Positions 10,891-22,562 of a stretch of 64,000 nucleotides of DNA are shown here, one piece after another (positions within the stretch are counted from its first letter, which is position 1; each line of letters begins with the position of its first letter). The stretch comes from JALZBN01 sp035525375 (GTDB lineage Bacteria; Actinomycetota; Acidimicrobiia; Acidimicrobiales; AC-14). The position numbers and the translations under genes are program-made. Below the pieces are notes generated by a model. That model was not told the origin of the DNA. It searched no databases and was given only the letters and a program-made list of their open reading frames with translations. The DNA lies in contig DATLEI010000080.1 of NCBI GenBank assembly GCA_035525375.1, forward strand, positions 61,294 through 125,293. Direction: 5' to 3'.

Positions 10891-11908
10891 GCACCGGCGC
10901 GTCGTCGGTATGCCACGGAGACGAGCGTTCCTCGCCGAGCGCGCCGGTCAGACCTCGCGCCGCCGCCGCTCGGCCGTAGGTCACGATGTAGGCCAGGAAG
11001 GCGACCTCAACCGCCACGCCGATGCCGACGCGCAGCCAGGTCGGAAGGCCCGAACCGGTAACAAAGCCCTCAATGGTTCCGGCCACCGCGAATGCCCCAA
11101 TGAGGCCAACGACGATCACGATCGCCCGCCGGCCCTCTTCGGCCAGGGCGGTAGAACGGCTGCGATCACCGGGGTCGATGAGGCTCCAGCCGAGCCGGAG
11201 CCCAGCCGCGCCCGCGATACAGACGGCAGTGAGCTCGAGCAGCCCGTGGGGCAGGATGAGGCCCCAGAACTTTCCCTGCTGGCCAGCCGCCGCGAATAGG
11301 CCCGCGGCGACGCCGACATTGGCACCGTTGTAGATGAGGAGGAACGCGGTTGGCAGGCAGAAGCAGACGCCGAAGGCGAAGGCGAGGATCGCCACCTGCA
11401 CGTTGTTGGTGAAAACCTTGGACGTAAAGGCGGCAGCAGGCTCCGATGAGTAGTAGTCCTCGAACTCGCGCTCGATCAGGGCCTGACGAACCTCAGCCGG
11501 CGCCGTCGCATTGACAGCTTCTGTCGAGTTGGCGATCCAGACTCCTAAGGCGAGCGCAGGTATGAACAGCAGCGCGGCGCTGGCAATCACGAATCGGCGG
11601 GAGTGCCATACCGCCGCTGGGAACGTGACAACCAGGAACTGGACGATGGCGCGCCACGTGCGTGAGCGAGTGCCGTAAATGACGGCGTTGGCCCGGGCCA
11701 CGCGCCGAGTCAACGTGTCGGTCAACGCGGGGTCGTAGTAGTAGGTGCGGGCGTAGGAAAGATGTGATGAAACCCGCTGGTAGAGGCGGACGAGTTCCTC
11801 GAGCTCGGAGGGTGAGAGGCGCCCGACACCGTGGCCTGCCCTACCCACGAGCTCATCGAGCCTCGCCCACGAGGGTTGGTTGGTCACGAGGAACTGGTCG
11901 ACGTCCAT
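10868..11908 (-). CDS. SpoIIM-family (stage II sporulation protein M-like) membrane protein
   Basis: A 346-residue protein: a soluble N-terminal region (residues 1-~95, MDVDQFLVTNQPSW then helices), followed by about six membrane segments and a short basic tail. The signature region with FTNNVQVAILAFAFG, followed by GANVGVAAG and LPHGLLEL, is the conserved core of SpoIIM/DUF95 proteins. In Bacillus SpoIIM acts in engulfment peptidoglycan remodelling, but this family is widespread in non-sporulating actinobacteria beside RDD, DUF58 and MoxR genes. The ATG at 11908 is preferred to a 68-residue upstream extension over the RDD promoter. Divergent from the RDD gene. Confidence 0.85.
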   Translation of the reverse strand: MDVDQFLVTNQPSWARLDELVGRAGHGVGRLSPSELEELVRLYQRVSSHLSYARTYYYDPALTDTLTRRVARANAVIYGTRSRTWRAIVQFLVVTFPAAVWHSRRFVIASAALLFIPALALGVWIANSTEAVNATAPAEVRQALIEREFEDYYSSEPAAAFTSKVFTNNVQVAILAFAFGVCFCLPTAFLLIYNGANVGVAAGLFAAAGQQGKFWGLILPHGLLELTAVCIAGAAGLRLGWSLIDPGDRSRSTALAEEGRRAIVIVVGLIGAFAVAGTIEGFVTGSGLPTWLRVGIGVAVEVAFLAYIVTYGRAAAARGLTGALGEERSSPWHTDDAPVLTSGLSP

Positions 11909-11969
11909 TGCTGCTCCGCTCAGAAGGCCGCTGCTCGTGCGCTGCGAGGCTGCTCGAGCCCTGAGGCCG

Positions 11970-11975
11970 TACCGT
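11970..11975 (+). promoter_or_regulatory. Probable -10 box (TACCGT)
   Basis: TACCGT ends 6 bases before ATG 11982, matching TANNNT and implying a leaderless mRNA for the RDD gene. Confidence 0.5.
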
Positions 11976-11981
11976 AGACCC

Positions 11982-12938
11982 ATGTCCTCCGCGCCGGCTC
12001 CCCGCCCCAGTGGGCCCGCAACGGCGATGGTCACGCCCGAGGCCGTGCCGCTCGCGTTCGAGCTGGCCAATATCGGGTCCCGTTTCGTCGCCCTGCTGCT
12101 CGACCTCCTCATCCAGGGCGCCGCGCTCGTTGTCCTGTTCTTGGGCTTGTCGATATTGCTGAGTGGCGCAGATGTTTCCTTCGGCGTAGGTATCGCGTTG
12201 TTCTTGCTGATCTATTTCCTCGTGCTCTTCGGCTATCCGATCGCCTTGGAGACGCTCTGGAAGGGCCGGACAGTCGGCAAGGCAGCTCTTGGCCTGCGGG
12301 TAGTGACGAAGGAGGGCGCGCCGATCCGCTTCCGTCACGCCGCCATCCGCGCCGCTCTGGGTCTGGTCGACTTCATGCTCACCTACGGCGCCGCGGCTGT
12401 GATTTGCGTTCTCTGCACCCGTGACAACCAGCGTGTCGGCGACTTGGTGGCGGGCACCATTGTGTTGCGGGAGCGCAGCGGGTTGCGGGCCCCGGCCCCG
12501 GTCGGCTTCTCGGTGCCACCGGGCCTGGAGACCTACGCCGGCGCGCTCGACCTGGCCGGCTTCACCGGAGAGGACTATCAGGCGGTGCGCACTTTTCTCA
12601 CCCGGGCACCGTCATTGCCGAACGACGTGCGCGCCAACCTCGCCGTCCAGCTGGCCAACCCCCTGACGGCGCGGGTGCGCCCAGCACCACCACAGGGCAT
12701 CTACCCCGAGGCGTTCCTCGCGTGTCTCGCGGCCGTTTACCAGTACCGCCAGCGAGCGATGACACCTCCTGCTCCGGCTACGGCGCCACTGGCAGGGCCA
12801 GCCCCCGCGCCGTCTTCAGGCCTGTCCAACGCGCCGCCTCCAGCGCCGGCGGCGCCGACCCCTTCGCCCTTCGCGCCACCACCGCCGCCGACAACCAGTG
12901 CGACCGCCGGCGAAGAAGGCTTCAGCCCACCTACATAA
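11982..12938 (+). CDS. RDD-family membrane protein
   Basis: A 318-residue protein. The RDD signature appears near residues 30-45 (IGSRFVALLLDLLIQ, with the Arg and Asp of the name), followed by three to four membrane segments and WKGRTVGKAALGLRVV, a highly conserved RDD motif. After residue ~170 comes a soluble C-terminus ending in a long Pro/Ala tail. RDD proteins are proposed transporters or membrane scaffolds; the substrate cannot be told here. The ATG 11982 is chosen because a -10 box lies 6 bases upstream and the frame before it is inside the divergent promoter. It is likely functionally linked to the SpoIIM and MoxR cluster. Confidence 0.85.
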   Translation: MSSAPAPRPSGPATAMVTPEAVPLAFELANIGSRFVALLLDLLIQGAALVVLFLGLSILLSGADVSFGVGIALFLLIYFLVLFGYPIALETLWKGRTVGKAALGLRVVTKEGAPIRFRHAAIRAALGLVDFMLTYGAAAVICVLCTRDNQRVGDLVAGTIVLRERSGLRAPAPVGFSVPPGLETYAGALDLAGFTGEDYQAVRTFLTRAPSLPNDVRANLAVQLANPLTARVRPAPPQGIYPEAFLACLAAVYQYRQRAMTPPAPATAPLAGPAPAPSSGLSNAPPPAPAAPTPSPFAPPPPPTTSATAGEEGFSPPT

Positions 12939-12945
12939 CGGCACC

Positions 12946-12951
12946 TACGCT
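12946..12951 (+). promoter_or_regulatory. Probable -10 box (TACGCT)
   Basis: TACGCT ends 7 bases before GTG 12959, supporting that codon as the cysteine desulfurase start and a separate, leaderless promoter for the thiolation pair. Confidence 0.45.
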
Positions 12952-12958
12952 GGTGAAT

Positions 12959-14089
12959 GTGCCCGCCTACCTGGATCACGCGGCGACGACGCCCATGTGG
13001 CCTGCCGCGGTCGACGCGATGCTCCCGTATTTCTCCGAGCGGTACGGCAACGCCTCGGGGTCGCACGCCGTCGCCCGAGAGGCCAAGAAGGCACTCGAGG
13101 AATCTCGTGACCTGGTGGCCGAGTGCCTAGGTGCACAGCCAGGCGAGATCGTCTTCACCGGTGGCGGCACCGAGGCCGACAACCTGGCAATTCTCGGCCG
13201 CCATGAGCTGCAACCCGGCGAGGTCGTCTGCTCCGCAATCGAGCACCATGCCGTCCTTCATGCCGCGGGCGAAGTCTGTGCCGCGCCGCGCGTAGCGTCC
13301 GTCACGTCCGGCGGGGTCGTCGATCTCGACGTGCTCGTCGATCTAGTCGACAGCGGCGTGTCGCTGGTGTCGGTGATGCTGTCCAACAACGAGATAGGCA
13401 CGATCCAGCCGCTCGACGCCATCAGGAAAATCATGGCCGAGCGCGCGCCGCAGGCGGTGCTGCACACCGACGCGGTGCAGGCCTTCCCCTGGCTCGACGT
13501 GGCGTCGCTCGCCCGTCCCGCGGAGCTCGTCGCGGTGAGTGCGCACAAGTTCGGTGGCCCCAAAGGGGTCGGCGCGCTCGTGGTGCGCGAAGGCGTCAAG
13601 ATCGCGCCCATCGTGCACGGTGGCGGACAGGAACGCGGTCGCCGTTCCGGTACCTACAACGTGGCCGGTGTCGTCGGGATGGCCGCTGCCATGCAAGCCA
13701 CCGTGGCCGACCGGGCGGCGACAGTGGCGCGGGTCGGCGCCCTGCGTGATCGTCTCGCGGACGGACTGCTGCAGGCGATCCCCGACAGCAGCGAGACCGG
13801 TGATCGCTCGTCCAAGATTGCCGGGAACTGCCACCTGTCGTTCGGTGGTATCGAATCGGAGTCGTTGTTGATGCTGCTCGACGCCGCCGGCGTCTACGCC
13901 GCGGCCGGCTCGGCCTGTCAGAGCGGCGCCATCGAACCATCCCATGTCGTTACCGCGGTCGGACTCTCTGATGCGCGTGCCCTCGGGTCGCTGCGCCTCT
14001 CCCTCGGTGTCACAACGACCGATGACGACGTCGACCTCGCCCTATCCGTCATCCCACCGGCCGTGGCGAGACTGCGGGAGCCCCTGTGA
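12959..14089 (+). CDS. Cysteine desulfurase (NifS/IscS-like)
   Basis: About 376 residues. This PLP enzyme releases sulfur from cysteine as a protein persulfide; here it most likely supplies MnmA, encoded directly downstream with a 4-bp overlap. The N-terminus PAYLDHAATTPM is typical. The PLP lysine is Lys197 in SAHKFGGPKG, and the sulfur-accepting Cys320 lies in the SACQSG loop. GTG 12959 is chosen for its -10 spacing; GTG 12953 is possible, and the much longer open frame upstream overlaps the RDD gene. It may also serve Fe-S assembly; no scaffold gene is adjacent. Confidence 0.92.
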   Translation: MPAYLDHAATTPMWPAAVDAMLPYFSERYGNASGSHAVAREAKKALEESRDLVAECLGAQPGEIVFTGGGTEADNLAILGRHELQPGEVVCSAIEHHAVLHAAGEVCAAPRVASVTSGGVVDLDVLVDLVDSGVSLVSVMLSNNEIGTIQPLDAIRKIMAERAPQAVLHTDAVQAFPWLDVASLARPAELVAVSAHKFGGPKGVGALVVREGVKIAPIVHGGGQERGRRSGTYNVAGVVGMAAAMQATVADRAATVARVGALRDRLADGLLQAIPDSSETGDRSSKIAGNCHLSFGGIESESLLMLLDAAGVYAAAGSACQSGAIEPSHVVTAVGLSDARALGSLRLSLGVTTTDDDVDLALSVIPPAVARLREPL

Positions 14090-15138
14090 AAATTCTCGCG
14101 GCGATGTCGGGCGGTGTCGACTCATCGGTCGCAGCGGCCCTGCTCATCGAGCAGGGTCACGAGGTGGTGGGGGTGACGCTCAAACTGTGGGGCGGCGCGT
14201 CCGACTCGGGCTGCTGCTCGGTCGCCGATGTTGAGGACGCCCGCCGCGTCGCCCAACAACTCGGTATCGACCATTGGGTGTTGAATTTCGTTGATGAGTT
14301 CGAGGCCGCCGTCGTCACTCCCTACGCCGAGGCTCACGCAGCCGGCCGTACGCCGAACCCGTGCATCGAGTGCAACCGTCATTTCAAGTTCGGCCACCTG
14401 CTGGAGCGGGCCCGCAAACTGGGCTTCGACGCTGTCGCGACCGGACACCACGCGCGCGTCGCGTTGACGCCGAGTGGCCGCCACCGGCTGCGACGGGGCA
14501 CCGATCGGGCGAAGGACCAGTCCTACGTGTTGCACATGCTGACCCAGGCGGAGTTATCGCGGTGCTTGTTCCCGGTCGGGGAGATCACCAAGGCTGAGGT
14601 TCGCGCACGGGCGATGGCGCTCGGGCTGCGCACGGCCGACAAGGCCGAGAGTCAGGACGTCTGTTTCGTCACCGCCAGCGATGGTCGGAAAGCGTTCCTC
14701 GAGCCGCGCATCGCGTTGCATGCTGGGTCCGTCGTCGATCGCGCCGGTGTCACTGTCGGGCGGGTGGAAGCAGTGGAGCTGGTGACCGTCGGTCAGCGGC
14801 GCGGTCTCGGTGCCGGCGGTGGCGCCGACAAGCGATTCGCTGTTTCGGTTGACACCTCGGCGGCGACAGTCACCGTCGGCTCGCTTGACGACCTGTTGAC
14901 TGACACCGTTGAACTCGGCCAAATGTCGTGGATCGACGCGCCGCTGATTGCGCCAGCCGGCGTCGAGGCGCAGTGCAGTGCCCACGGCCGGCCGGTCGCG
15001 GCGCGGTATGAAGGTGACATCGTGCGCTTCGCCGAGCGTCAGCGGCGCGTCGCGCCGGGCCAGAGCGTTGTGCTCTTCGACGGAAACGATGTCATCGGAG
15101 GTGGGACGGCTATCGAGGCCGATCGCTCGCGGCGGTGA
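14086..15138 (+). CDS. mnmA: tRNA-specific 2-thiouridylase MnmA
   Basis: A 350-residue PP-loop ATPase that thiolates U34 of tRNA-Lys, -Glu and -Gln. The PP-loop AMSGGVDSSVAA is at residues 6-17. The two catalytic cysteines are Cys93 in TPNPCIECN and Cys193 in SQDVCFV. GTG 14086 overlaps the desulfurase stop (GTGA), so the sulfur donor and acceptor are translationally coupled. Length is normal for the family. The 3' end overlaps the convergent orphan membrane-protein gene by 29 bp. Confidence 0.95.
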   Translation: MKILAAMSGGVDSSVAAALLIEQGHEVVGVTLKLWGGASDSGCCSVADVEDARRVAQQLGIDHWVLNFVDEFEAAVVTPYAEAHAAGRTPNPCIECNRHFKFGHLLERARKLGFDAVATGHHARVALTPSGRHRLRRGTDRAKDQSYVLHMLTQAELSRCLFPVGEITKAEVRARAMALGLRTADKAESQDVCFVTASDGRKAFLEPRIALHAGSVVDRAGVTVGRVEAVELVTVGQRRGLGAGGGADKRFAVSVDTSAATVTVGSLDDLLTDTVELGQMSWIDAPLIAPAGVEAQCSAHGRPVAARYEGDIVRFAERQRRVAPGQSVVLFDGNDVIGGGTAIEADRSRR

Positions 15139-16015
15139 CGGGTAGACGCCGGGTGCGAGCCTCCTCGAGGACCGCGCCGGGACGTGTCGGAGTGAACATC
15201 ACCGTTTCGGCCTCGATGTCTATGCCGAGGCGGCGTCCTGGTTTCATCAATGTGAGCTTCAGCGGTTCCCGCAACTGAAGTTGAACGGCCAGGCCGGCGG
15301 CCCGTTGGGTCAGGTCAGCAACGCCGTCCCGCTTGCCGCCGGCCGGGCCGATCCCGGCCAGGGCCCGCCGCCCGAAGAGCACTGGGTCGCGAAGCGATAC
15401 GGGATCGTGCACGACGACGCCCGCGGGGACGAACACCACCCACCGGCGAGAAAAGCTGTGCAGCGAGCGCAAGAACACGGCCGCGACGGCCCAGCCGACG
15501 ACTGTCAAGACGCCCCCGGCAACCCACTGGCGCGCCGCCAGCAGAAGGGGTCCCGCGACCAGGCCGGCGACGGCCAGATCCCATGCCACCACCAGCGCGA
15601 GAAGGCCCACGACCAACGAGCCCGGCGCGCGAAGGAGGTGCCGGCGCTCGTTCGGATAGGCCGGCCCGTTCACGCACCATTCGCCAAAGGCGGGGGCGAA
15701 AATCCAGGCGACCAACACCAATGTCCAGCCCACGGCGAGCGCCGACGGGTAGCCACGAATCGCGGTGTCAACTGCCAGCGCGGCGGCTCCCGGTGCCATG
15801 AACCGCAACGCGGTGAGACTCAGCGGGTGCGGAACCAGTGTGGCAAGGATGCCCAGGCCCCAGGCGACCCATAAGAGCACTGACGAGAGCGTGCGCACCG
15901 GGTGGCTGGTCGGGGACAGCCAGTCAGCGAACGCGGGACCGGCCGTGAAGGGCAGGAGAACCCACAGGGCACGAACAACCCACGGCACGAGGTCGCGGCG
16001 CGTCTGGATCGGCAC
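15110..16015 (-). CDS. Multi-pass membrane protein, function unknown
   Basis: A 301-residue protein that I do not recognise. It has about six hydrophobic segments between residues 10 and 195 and a soluble C-terminal third (~200-301) that contains PAGVVVHDPVSLRDPVLF and IDIEAETVMFTPTRPG. It resembles a membrane protein carrying a PH-like or beta-rich cytosolic domain, but this is only an impression. The start GTG 16015 is supported by TACATT ending 6 bases upstream on the minus strand. It is divergent from ligA with only 32 bp between starts, and convergent with mnmA. Similar genes of unknown role are common in actinobacteria. Confidence 0.6.
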   Translation of the reverse strand: MPIQTRRDLVPWVVRALWVLLPFTAGPAFADWLSPTSHPVRTLSSVLLWVAWGLGILATLVPHPLSLTALRFMAPGAAALAVDTAIRGYPSALAVGWTLVLVAWIFAPAFGEWCVNGPAYPNERRHLLRAPGSLVVGLLALVVAWDLAVAGLVAGPLLLAARQWVAGGVLTVVGWAVAAVFLRSLHSFSRRWVVFVPAGVVVHDPVSLRDPVLFGRRALAGIGPAGGKRDGVADLTQRAAGLAVQLQLREPLKLTLMKPGRRLGIDIEAETVMFTPTRPGAVLEEARTRRLPVTAASDRPR

Positions 16016-16021
16016 CGCCGC

Positions 16022-16027
16022 AATGTA
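16022..16027 (-). promoter_or_regulatory. Probable -10 box (TACATT), minus strand
   Basis: Read on the minus strand, TACATT ends 6 bases before GTG 16015. Together with the ligA box it forms a very short divergent promoter. Confidence 0.45.
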
Positions 16028-16035
16028 GGCGCAGG

Positions 16036-18742
<2,707 letters not shown>

Positions 18743-18746
<4 letters not shown>

Positions 18747-19180
18747 TTCGCTGCTTCGAGCCGGATGCGCGTCGCGATCTCGGCGGCCTCGCCATCGCTG
18801 GCGTACTTCTGCCGCGGCCAGAAGAAACCCCGTAACCCGTCTTTGCGCCGGCGCGGCACCACGTGCACATGGAGGTGGGCCACGCTCTGGCTGACCTTGT
18901 TGTTGAGTGCGACGAAGGTGCCGTGCGCCTCCATGGCCCGCTCGACGGCGCCGGCGAGCTGCTGGACCTCAAAGAAGAACTGGCCGACCAGGTCAGGTGG
19001 CAGGTCAGCGAGTGTCTCGTAGTGAGCGCGGGGGACGAGCAGGCAATGGCCCGGGAACACGGGCCGGTAGTCGAGGAAGGCAATCGCAATGTCGTTGTCG
19101 AGCACCACGTGAGCCGGAAGGTCACCGGCGACGATTCGGCAGAACAGGCAATCACCGGTCAATGCAGCGAGAAGCACCAC
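18743..19180 (-). CDS. HIT-family nucleotide hydrolase
   Basis: A 145-residue histidine-triad protein, likely a dinucleoside polyphosphate or AMP-derivative hydrolase. The triad His102-x-His104-x-His106 lies in AHLHVHVVP. An N-terminal CLFCRI pair (Cys11, Cys14) is the zinc-binding feature of many HIT proteins. Start GTG 19180 overlaps the 3' end of the upstream gene by 22 bp, so the two form an operon. The C-terminus (RKDGLRGFFWPRQKY) is the usual FHIT-like actinobacterial ending. Confidence 0.88.
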
Positions 19181-19605
19181 TGGTAGGTGGCGGCGGCCGG
19201 GTCTTCCCTCGTCGTGTTGATCGGGCGGTAGACGACGGCGGCGCAGTGCCGGCCCGGCGCAAGCTGCCTGTACGCACTGTCCTCCGTCGGCCGTAGCGTG
19301 ATCGTGTTGAGGGCATCGACCCGTTGCAGGTCGTCGCCCGGCACCTCGATACCGTCGATTTCCAGGTACCCCTGGTAGCCAGGCGCGAGATCAGCCGAGA
19401 TCGTCGCTTGGCGTAGATCGAGGTTGCCACCTTCAGGCGACACGTTTTCAACTGCTTGCGGCCGCGCCGCTGTGTTCTTGGGCGACTCCCCAGTCGCGAA
19501 GAGAAAGACAAAGCCGCCGATTCCGACAATGAGGATCAACGACACGATCGCGTTACGTACGAGGTGCGGGTTCCGGCGCGCGCCGGGAGCGGAGACGTCG
19601 TCCAC
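19159..19605 (-). CDS. Single-pass membrane protein, unknown
   Basis: About 148 residues: a short cytosolic N-terminus, one membrane helix (AIVSLILIVGIGGFVFLF, ~residues 18-35), and an extracytoplasmic domain of ~110 residues with two late cysteines (GRHCAAVVY and YQWCFSLH) that could form a disulfide. I do not recognise a family. GTG 19605 is the most plausible start; the frame is open further upstream into the kinase promoter. It shares an operon with the HIT gene and is divergent from the PASTA kinase. Confidence 0.55.
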   Translation of the reverse strand: MDDVSAPGARRNPHLVRNAIVSLILIVGIGGFVFLFATGESPKNTAARPQAVENVSPEGGNLDLRQATISADLAPGYQGYLEIDGIEVPGDDLQRVDALNTITLRPTEDSAYRQLAPGRHCAAVVYRPINTTREDPAAATYQWCFSLH

Positions 19606-19659
19606 ATCGACATCATGCCTTGAAGTGCGCAATGCCCAGGAGCGCGCGAGCGCGCACGG

Positions 19660-19665
19660 TAACCT
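19660..19665 (+). promoter_or_regulatory. Probable -10 box (TAACCT)
   Basis: TAACCT ends 6 bases before GTG 19672. On the other strand TACCGT (19661 to 19656) could serve the divergent operon, so the two boxes would overlap by two bases. Confidence 0.45.
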
Positions 19666-19671
19666 CGTGCA

Positions 19672-21672
19672 GTGACCTCGACCCGTATCGTCGAGCACAT
19701 CGGCCGCGTCCTCGATGGTCGCTACCGGCTGCTCACCCCCATCGGCAGCGGCGCGTCAGCTCACGTGTTCCTGGCCGACGACGTGCGGCTGCGCCGGCGA
19801 GTCGCGGTCAAGGTCCTGCACCCCGCGCTGGTCGACGACAAGGCATTCCTGCGCCGGTTCAGGGCCGAGGCCCGGGCCGCCGCCGGACTCAACCATCCCA
19901 ACATCATGTCGGTATTCGACTGGGGTGAGGAGGCTGACGGCCCCTACATAGTCTGTGAATTCCTCGGTGGCGGCAGCCTGCGCGCCATTCTCGACCAGGG
20001 CAACCGCCTGACCCCTTCACAGGGACTGATGGTCGGTCTGGAGGCGGCCCGAGCGCTCGACTATGCCCACCGTCGCGGCATCGTGCATCGCGACATCAAG
20101 CCCGCCAACATCCTCTTCGACGACGAGGGACGACTCCGGATCGCAGACTTTGGCCTAGCCCGCGCCTTGGCCGAGGCGGCATGGACAGAGCCCTCCGGCA
20201 CGGTACTTGGCACCGCCCGCTATGCCGCGCCGGAGCAGGTGCAGGGCTCTCCCCTCGACGGCAAGGCCGACGTGTACTCGCTGGCCGTCGTGCTCGTCGA
20301 GGCCGTGACCGGCCGGGTTCCGTTCGAGGCCGACACCACGGTCGGCACTCTCATGGGCCGTCTCGACCGGCCCCTGCCAGCACCTCCCGAGATGGGCCCG
20401 CTGGGGCCGATCGTGGCGCGCGCCGGGCGCCCCAACACCGCCGAGCGCCTCGACGCCGTCGCCCTCGGCGCGGCTCTCCAAGCCGCGGCGCCCGAACTTC
20501 CCGGCCCCGAACCGCTACCCCTCGCGGGCACCCCCGCGGCTGACGAAGCGCTCGTTGGGATCGACCCGGACCCCACGGAGGTCGGCGCGACTGCGGCGGC
20601 CGAGACCGCGGCCGACACCGGCGACGAGGCGGCAACCGCGACACTCGCCGGCTCGATCGCACTGCCGCCGGCCACCGAGACCGGTTGGTCGGTTGACAGC
20701 CCGACCGCAACGATCCCGATTGTTCCCTCCCCACCCCCCCCGGTGGCCACCGCCCCCGTGCCGGTAGCGACCCCGCCGCCACTTTCCAAAGCGGGAAGGC
20801 GCCGCCGCAGATGGCCTTTCTACCTGTTGCTCGCCATCCTTTTGATCGCCGGCGCGGGCACTGGTGGCTACTTCTTCGTCCTCGATCACACCCCCTCGCA
20901 TCCGGTGCCAGCTGTCCAGTTGCAGATGGCGCCGGAGGCGGTCGCGGCATTGAAGGCGCAGAAGTTCAAGGTGCGCCTCACTGAGATCTTCTTCGACGGC
21001 ACGGCCGCCGGCACTGTCGTCGACCAAACACCAGAACCCGGCACGAAGTTGAAGGAGGGCAAGACGGTCACCCTCACGGTCTCCAAGGGCCCGACGCCCG
21101 TGCTCGTGCCCGACCTCACCGGCGTGTCACAGGAGATCGCAGTCGAACGCCTCAAAGGCGCAGGCTTCGTCGTGGCCGAGCCCACCTTGCAGAACGATGA
21201 GGAGGTAACCGAGGGCACGGTGCTCGACTGGGCGCCGAAGGGTGTCGAGTTCCCCAAGGGCGGCCAGATAGCTCTCACGGTCTCCGCCGGGCCCGCGCCG
21301 CGCGAAGTGCCTGACGTCGCCGGTAAGTCGTTTCAGGAAGCATCGGCAGCGCTCGAGGCCGTCGGATTGAAGGCGGCACGCGCCGACGCGTTCAGCGACG
21401 GCGTCGCCGAGGGCACAACGATTTCCTCGTCGCCCAAAGGCGGCGCTCAGGTCGACCGGGGGTCCACCGTCACTGTCACCGTTTCCAAGGGCCAGCCCGT
21501 TGTCCCGTCGCTCGGCGGTCTCACCGAGGGCGAGGCCAAAGCCAAGTTGGAGGCAGTTGGGCTGAAGGTCGGCGGCGTGTACGGACCCTCGGGCGGCAAG
21601 GTGTTCCTCACCACTCCCGGCGCGGGCACCAAGGTCAAGTCCGGTTCGAGCGTGGGTCTCTTCATCCTTTGA
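19672..21672 (+). CDS. PASTA-domain Ser/Thr protein kinase (PknB-like)
   Basis: A 666-residue Hanks-type kinase. The N-terminal kinase domain (~residues 15-270) has the glycine loop GSGASAHVF, VAVKVL lysine, catalytic HRDIKPAN, DFGLA and the AAPEQ segment. A Pro/Ala/Thr-rich linker leads to a membrane helix at ~383-404 after RRRRRWPF-like basic residues, then four external PASTA repeats (~410-666), which bind peptidoglycan fragments or lipid II in related kinases. This architecture matches PknB/StkP growth-control kinases. GTG 19672 follows a -10 box by 6 bases. The stop overlaps the SDR start (TTGA). Confidence 0.94.
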   Translation: MTSTRIVEHIGRVLDGRYRLLTPIGSGASAHVFLADDVRLRRRVAVKVLHPALVDDKAFLRRFRAEARAAAGLNHPNIMSVFDWGEEADGPYIVCEFLGGGSLRAILDQGNRLTPSQGLMVGLEAARALDYAHRRGIVHRDIKPANILFDDEGRLRIADFGLARALAEAAWTEPSGTVLGTARYAAPEQVQGSPLDGKADVYSLAVVLVEAVTGRVPFEADTTVGTLMGRLDRPLPAPPEMGPLGPIVARAGRPNTAERLDAVALGAALQAAAPELPGPEPLPLAGTPAADEALVGIDPDPTEVGATAAAETAADTGDEAATATLAGSIALPPATETGWSVDSPTATIPIVPSPPPPVATAPVPVATPPPLSKAGRRRRRWPFYLLLAILLIAGAGTGGYFFVLDHTPSHPVPAVQLQMAPEAVAALKAQKFKVRLTEIFFDGTAAGTVVDQTPEPGTKLKEGKTVTLTVSKGPTPVLVPDLTGVSQEIAVERLKGAGFVVAEPTLQNDEEVTEGTVLDWAPKGVEFPKGGQIALTVSAGPAPREVPDVAGKSFQEASAALEAVGLKAARADAFSDGVAEGTTISSSPKGGAQVDRGSTVTVTVSKGQPVVPSLGGLTEGEAKAKLEAVGLKVGGVYGPSGGKVFLTTPGAGTKVKSGSSVGLFIL

Positions 21673-22562
21673 GCAGCCTGCCCGCCTTGACCGGGCGGGT
21701 GGCAATCGTCACCGGGGCGGGACGCGGGCTCGGACGCCAACACGCACTCCTGCTCGCCGGTGAGGGCGCGCAGGTTGTCGTGAACGACGTGGGTTGCGGC
21801 CTCGACGGTTCCGGACGTGATCCGGCGGTCGCCGACGAGGTGGTCGCGGAGATCGTGGCTGCCGGCGGCCAGGCGATCGCGAACGCCGATGACGTCGCCG
21901 ACTGGGATGGCGGCCACCACCTGGTGGACACCGCCATCGCCGCTTTTGGTGACCTCCACGTCCTCGTCAACAACGCCGGCATCCTGCGCGATCGCTACCT
22001 CGCCTACATGACCGAGGCGGAGTGGGACGAGGCCGTCCGCGCCAACCTCAAGGGCCACTTCGTGCCGACTCGCGCCGCTGCGGCTTACTGGCGCCGGAAA
22101 CGAACTGGTCACTCGCACGACGACAGGGCCGTCATCAACACGACCTCGACAGCGGGTCTGTTCGGAAATCCCGGCCAAGCCAACTACTCGGCGGCGAAGG
22201 CAGCCATCGTCGGCCTCACTCTCGTTGCTGCCGAGGAGCTGTCACGGTACGGCGCGCGCTGCAACGCCATCGCTCCGCTAGCGCGCACCCGCCTCACGGA
22301 ATCCGTCGCCAAGCTCGCCGAGCGAATGGCCGCGCCGGACGACCCATCGACGTTCGATCGCTGGGATCCCGCCAACGTCTCACCCCTAGTGGCGTGGCTG
22401 GCATCGTCTGGTTGCCCGGCAACCGGACGGGTATTCCTCGTCGACGGCGGTGCGGTGCGAGTACTTGAGCCGCGTTCCATCGAAGCGAGCATTGAGAGAG
22501 ACGGAAGGTGGACTGTGCCCGACCTTGCTACTGAGCTCAGTTCGCGACTCGCTATTCAGTGA
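21669..22562 (+). CDS. SDR-family oxidoreductase
   Basis: A 297-residue classical short-chain dehydrogenase. The nucleotide-binding TGAGRGLG is near residue 15, NNAG near 97, the catalytic Ser in INTTSTAG and the Tyr/Lys pair in NYSAAKAA. It resembles the (3R)-hydroxyacyl-CoA dehydrogenase part of bacterial MFE-2-like enzymes, suggesting fatty acyl or steroid substrates; the neighbouring SCP2-like gene fits that idea. The start is TTG 21669, overlapping the kinase stop, so the two are coupled. It is convergent with the SCP2 gene (11-bp overlap). Confidence 0.85.
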   Translation: MSSLPALTGRVAIVTGAGRGLGRQHALLLAGEGAQVVVNDVGCGLDGSGRDPAVADEVVAEIVAAGGQAIANADDVADWDGGHHLVDTAIAAFGDLHVLVNNAGILRDRYLAYMTEAEWDEAVRANLKGHFVPTRAAAAYWRRKRTGHSHDDRAVINTTSTAGLFGNPGQANYSAAKAAIVGLTLVAAEELSRYGARCNAIAPLARTRLTESVAKLAERMAAPDDPSTFDRWDPANVSPLVAWLASSGCPATGRVFLVDGGAVRVLEPRSIEASIERDGRWTVPDLATELSSRLAIQ

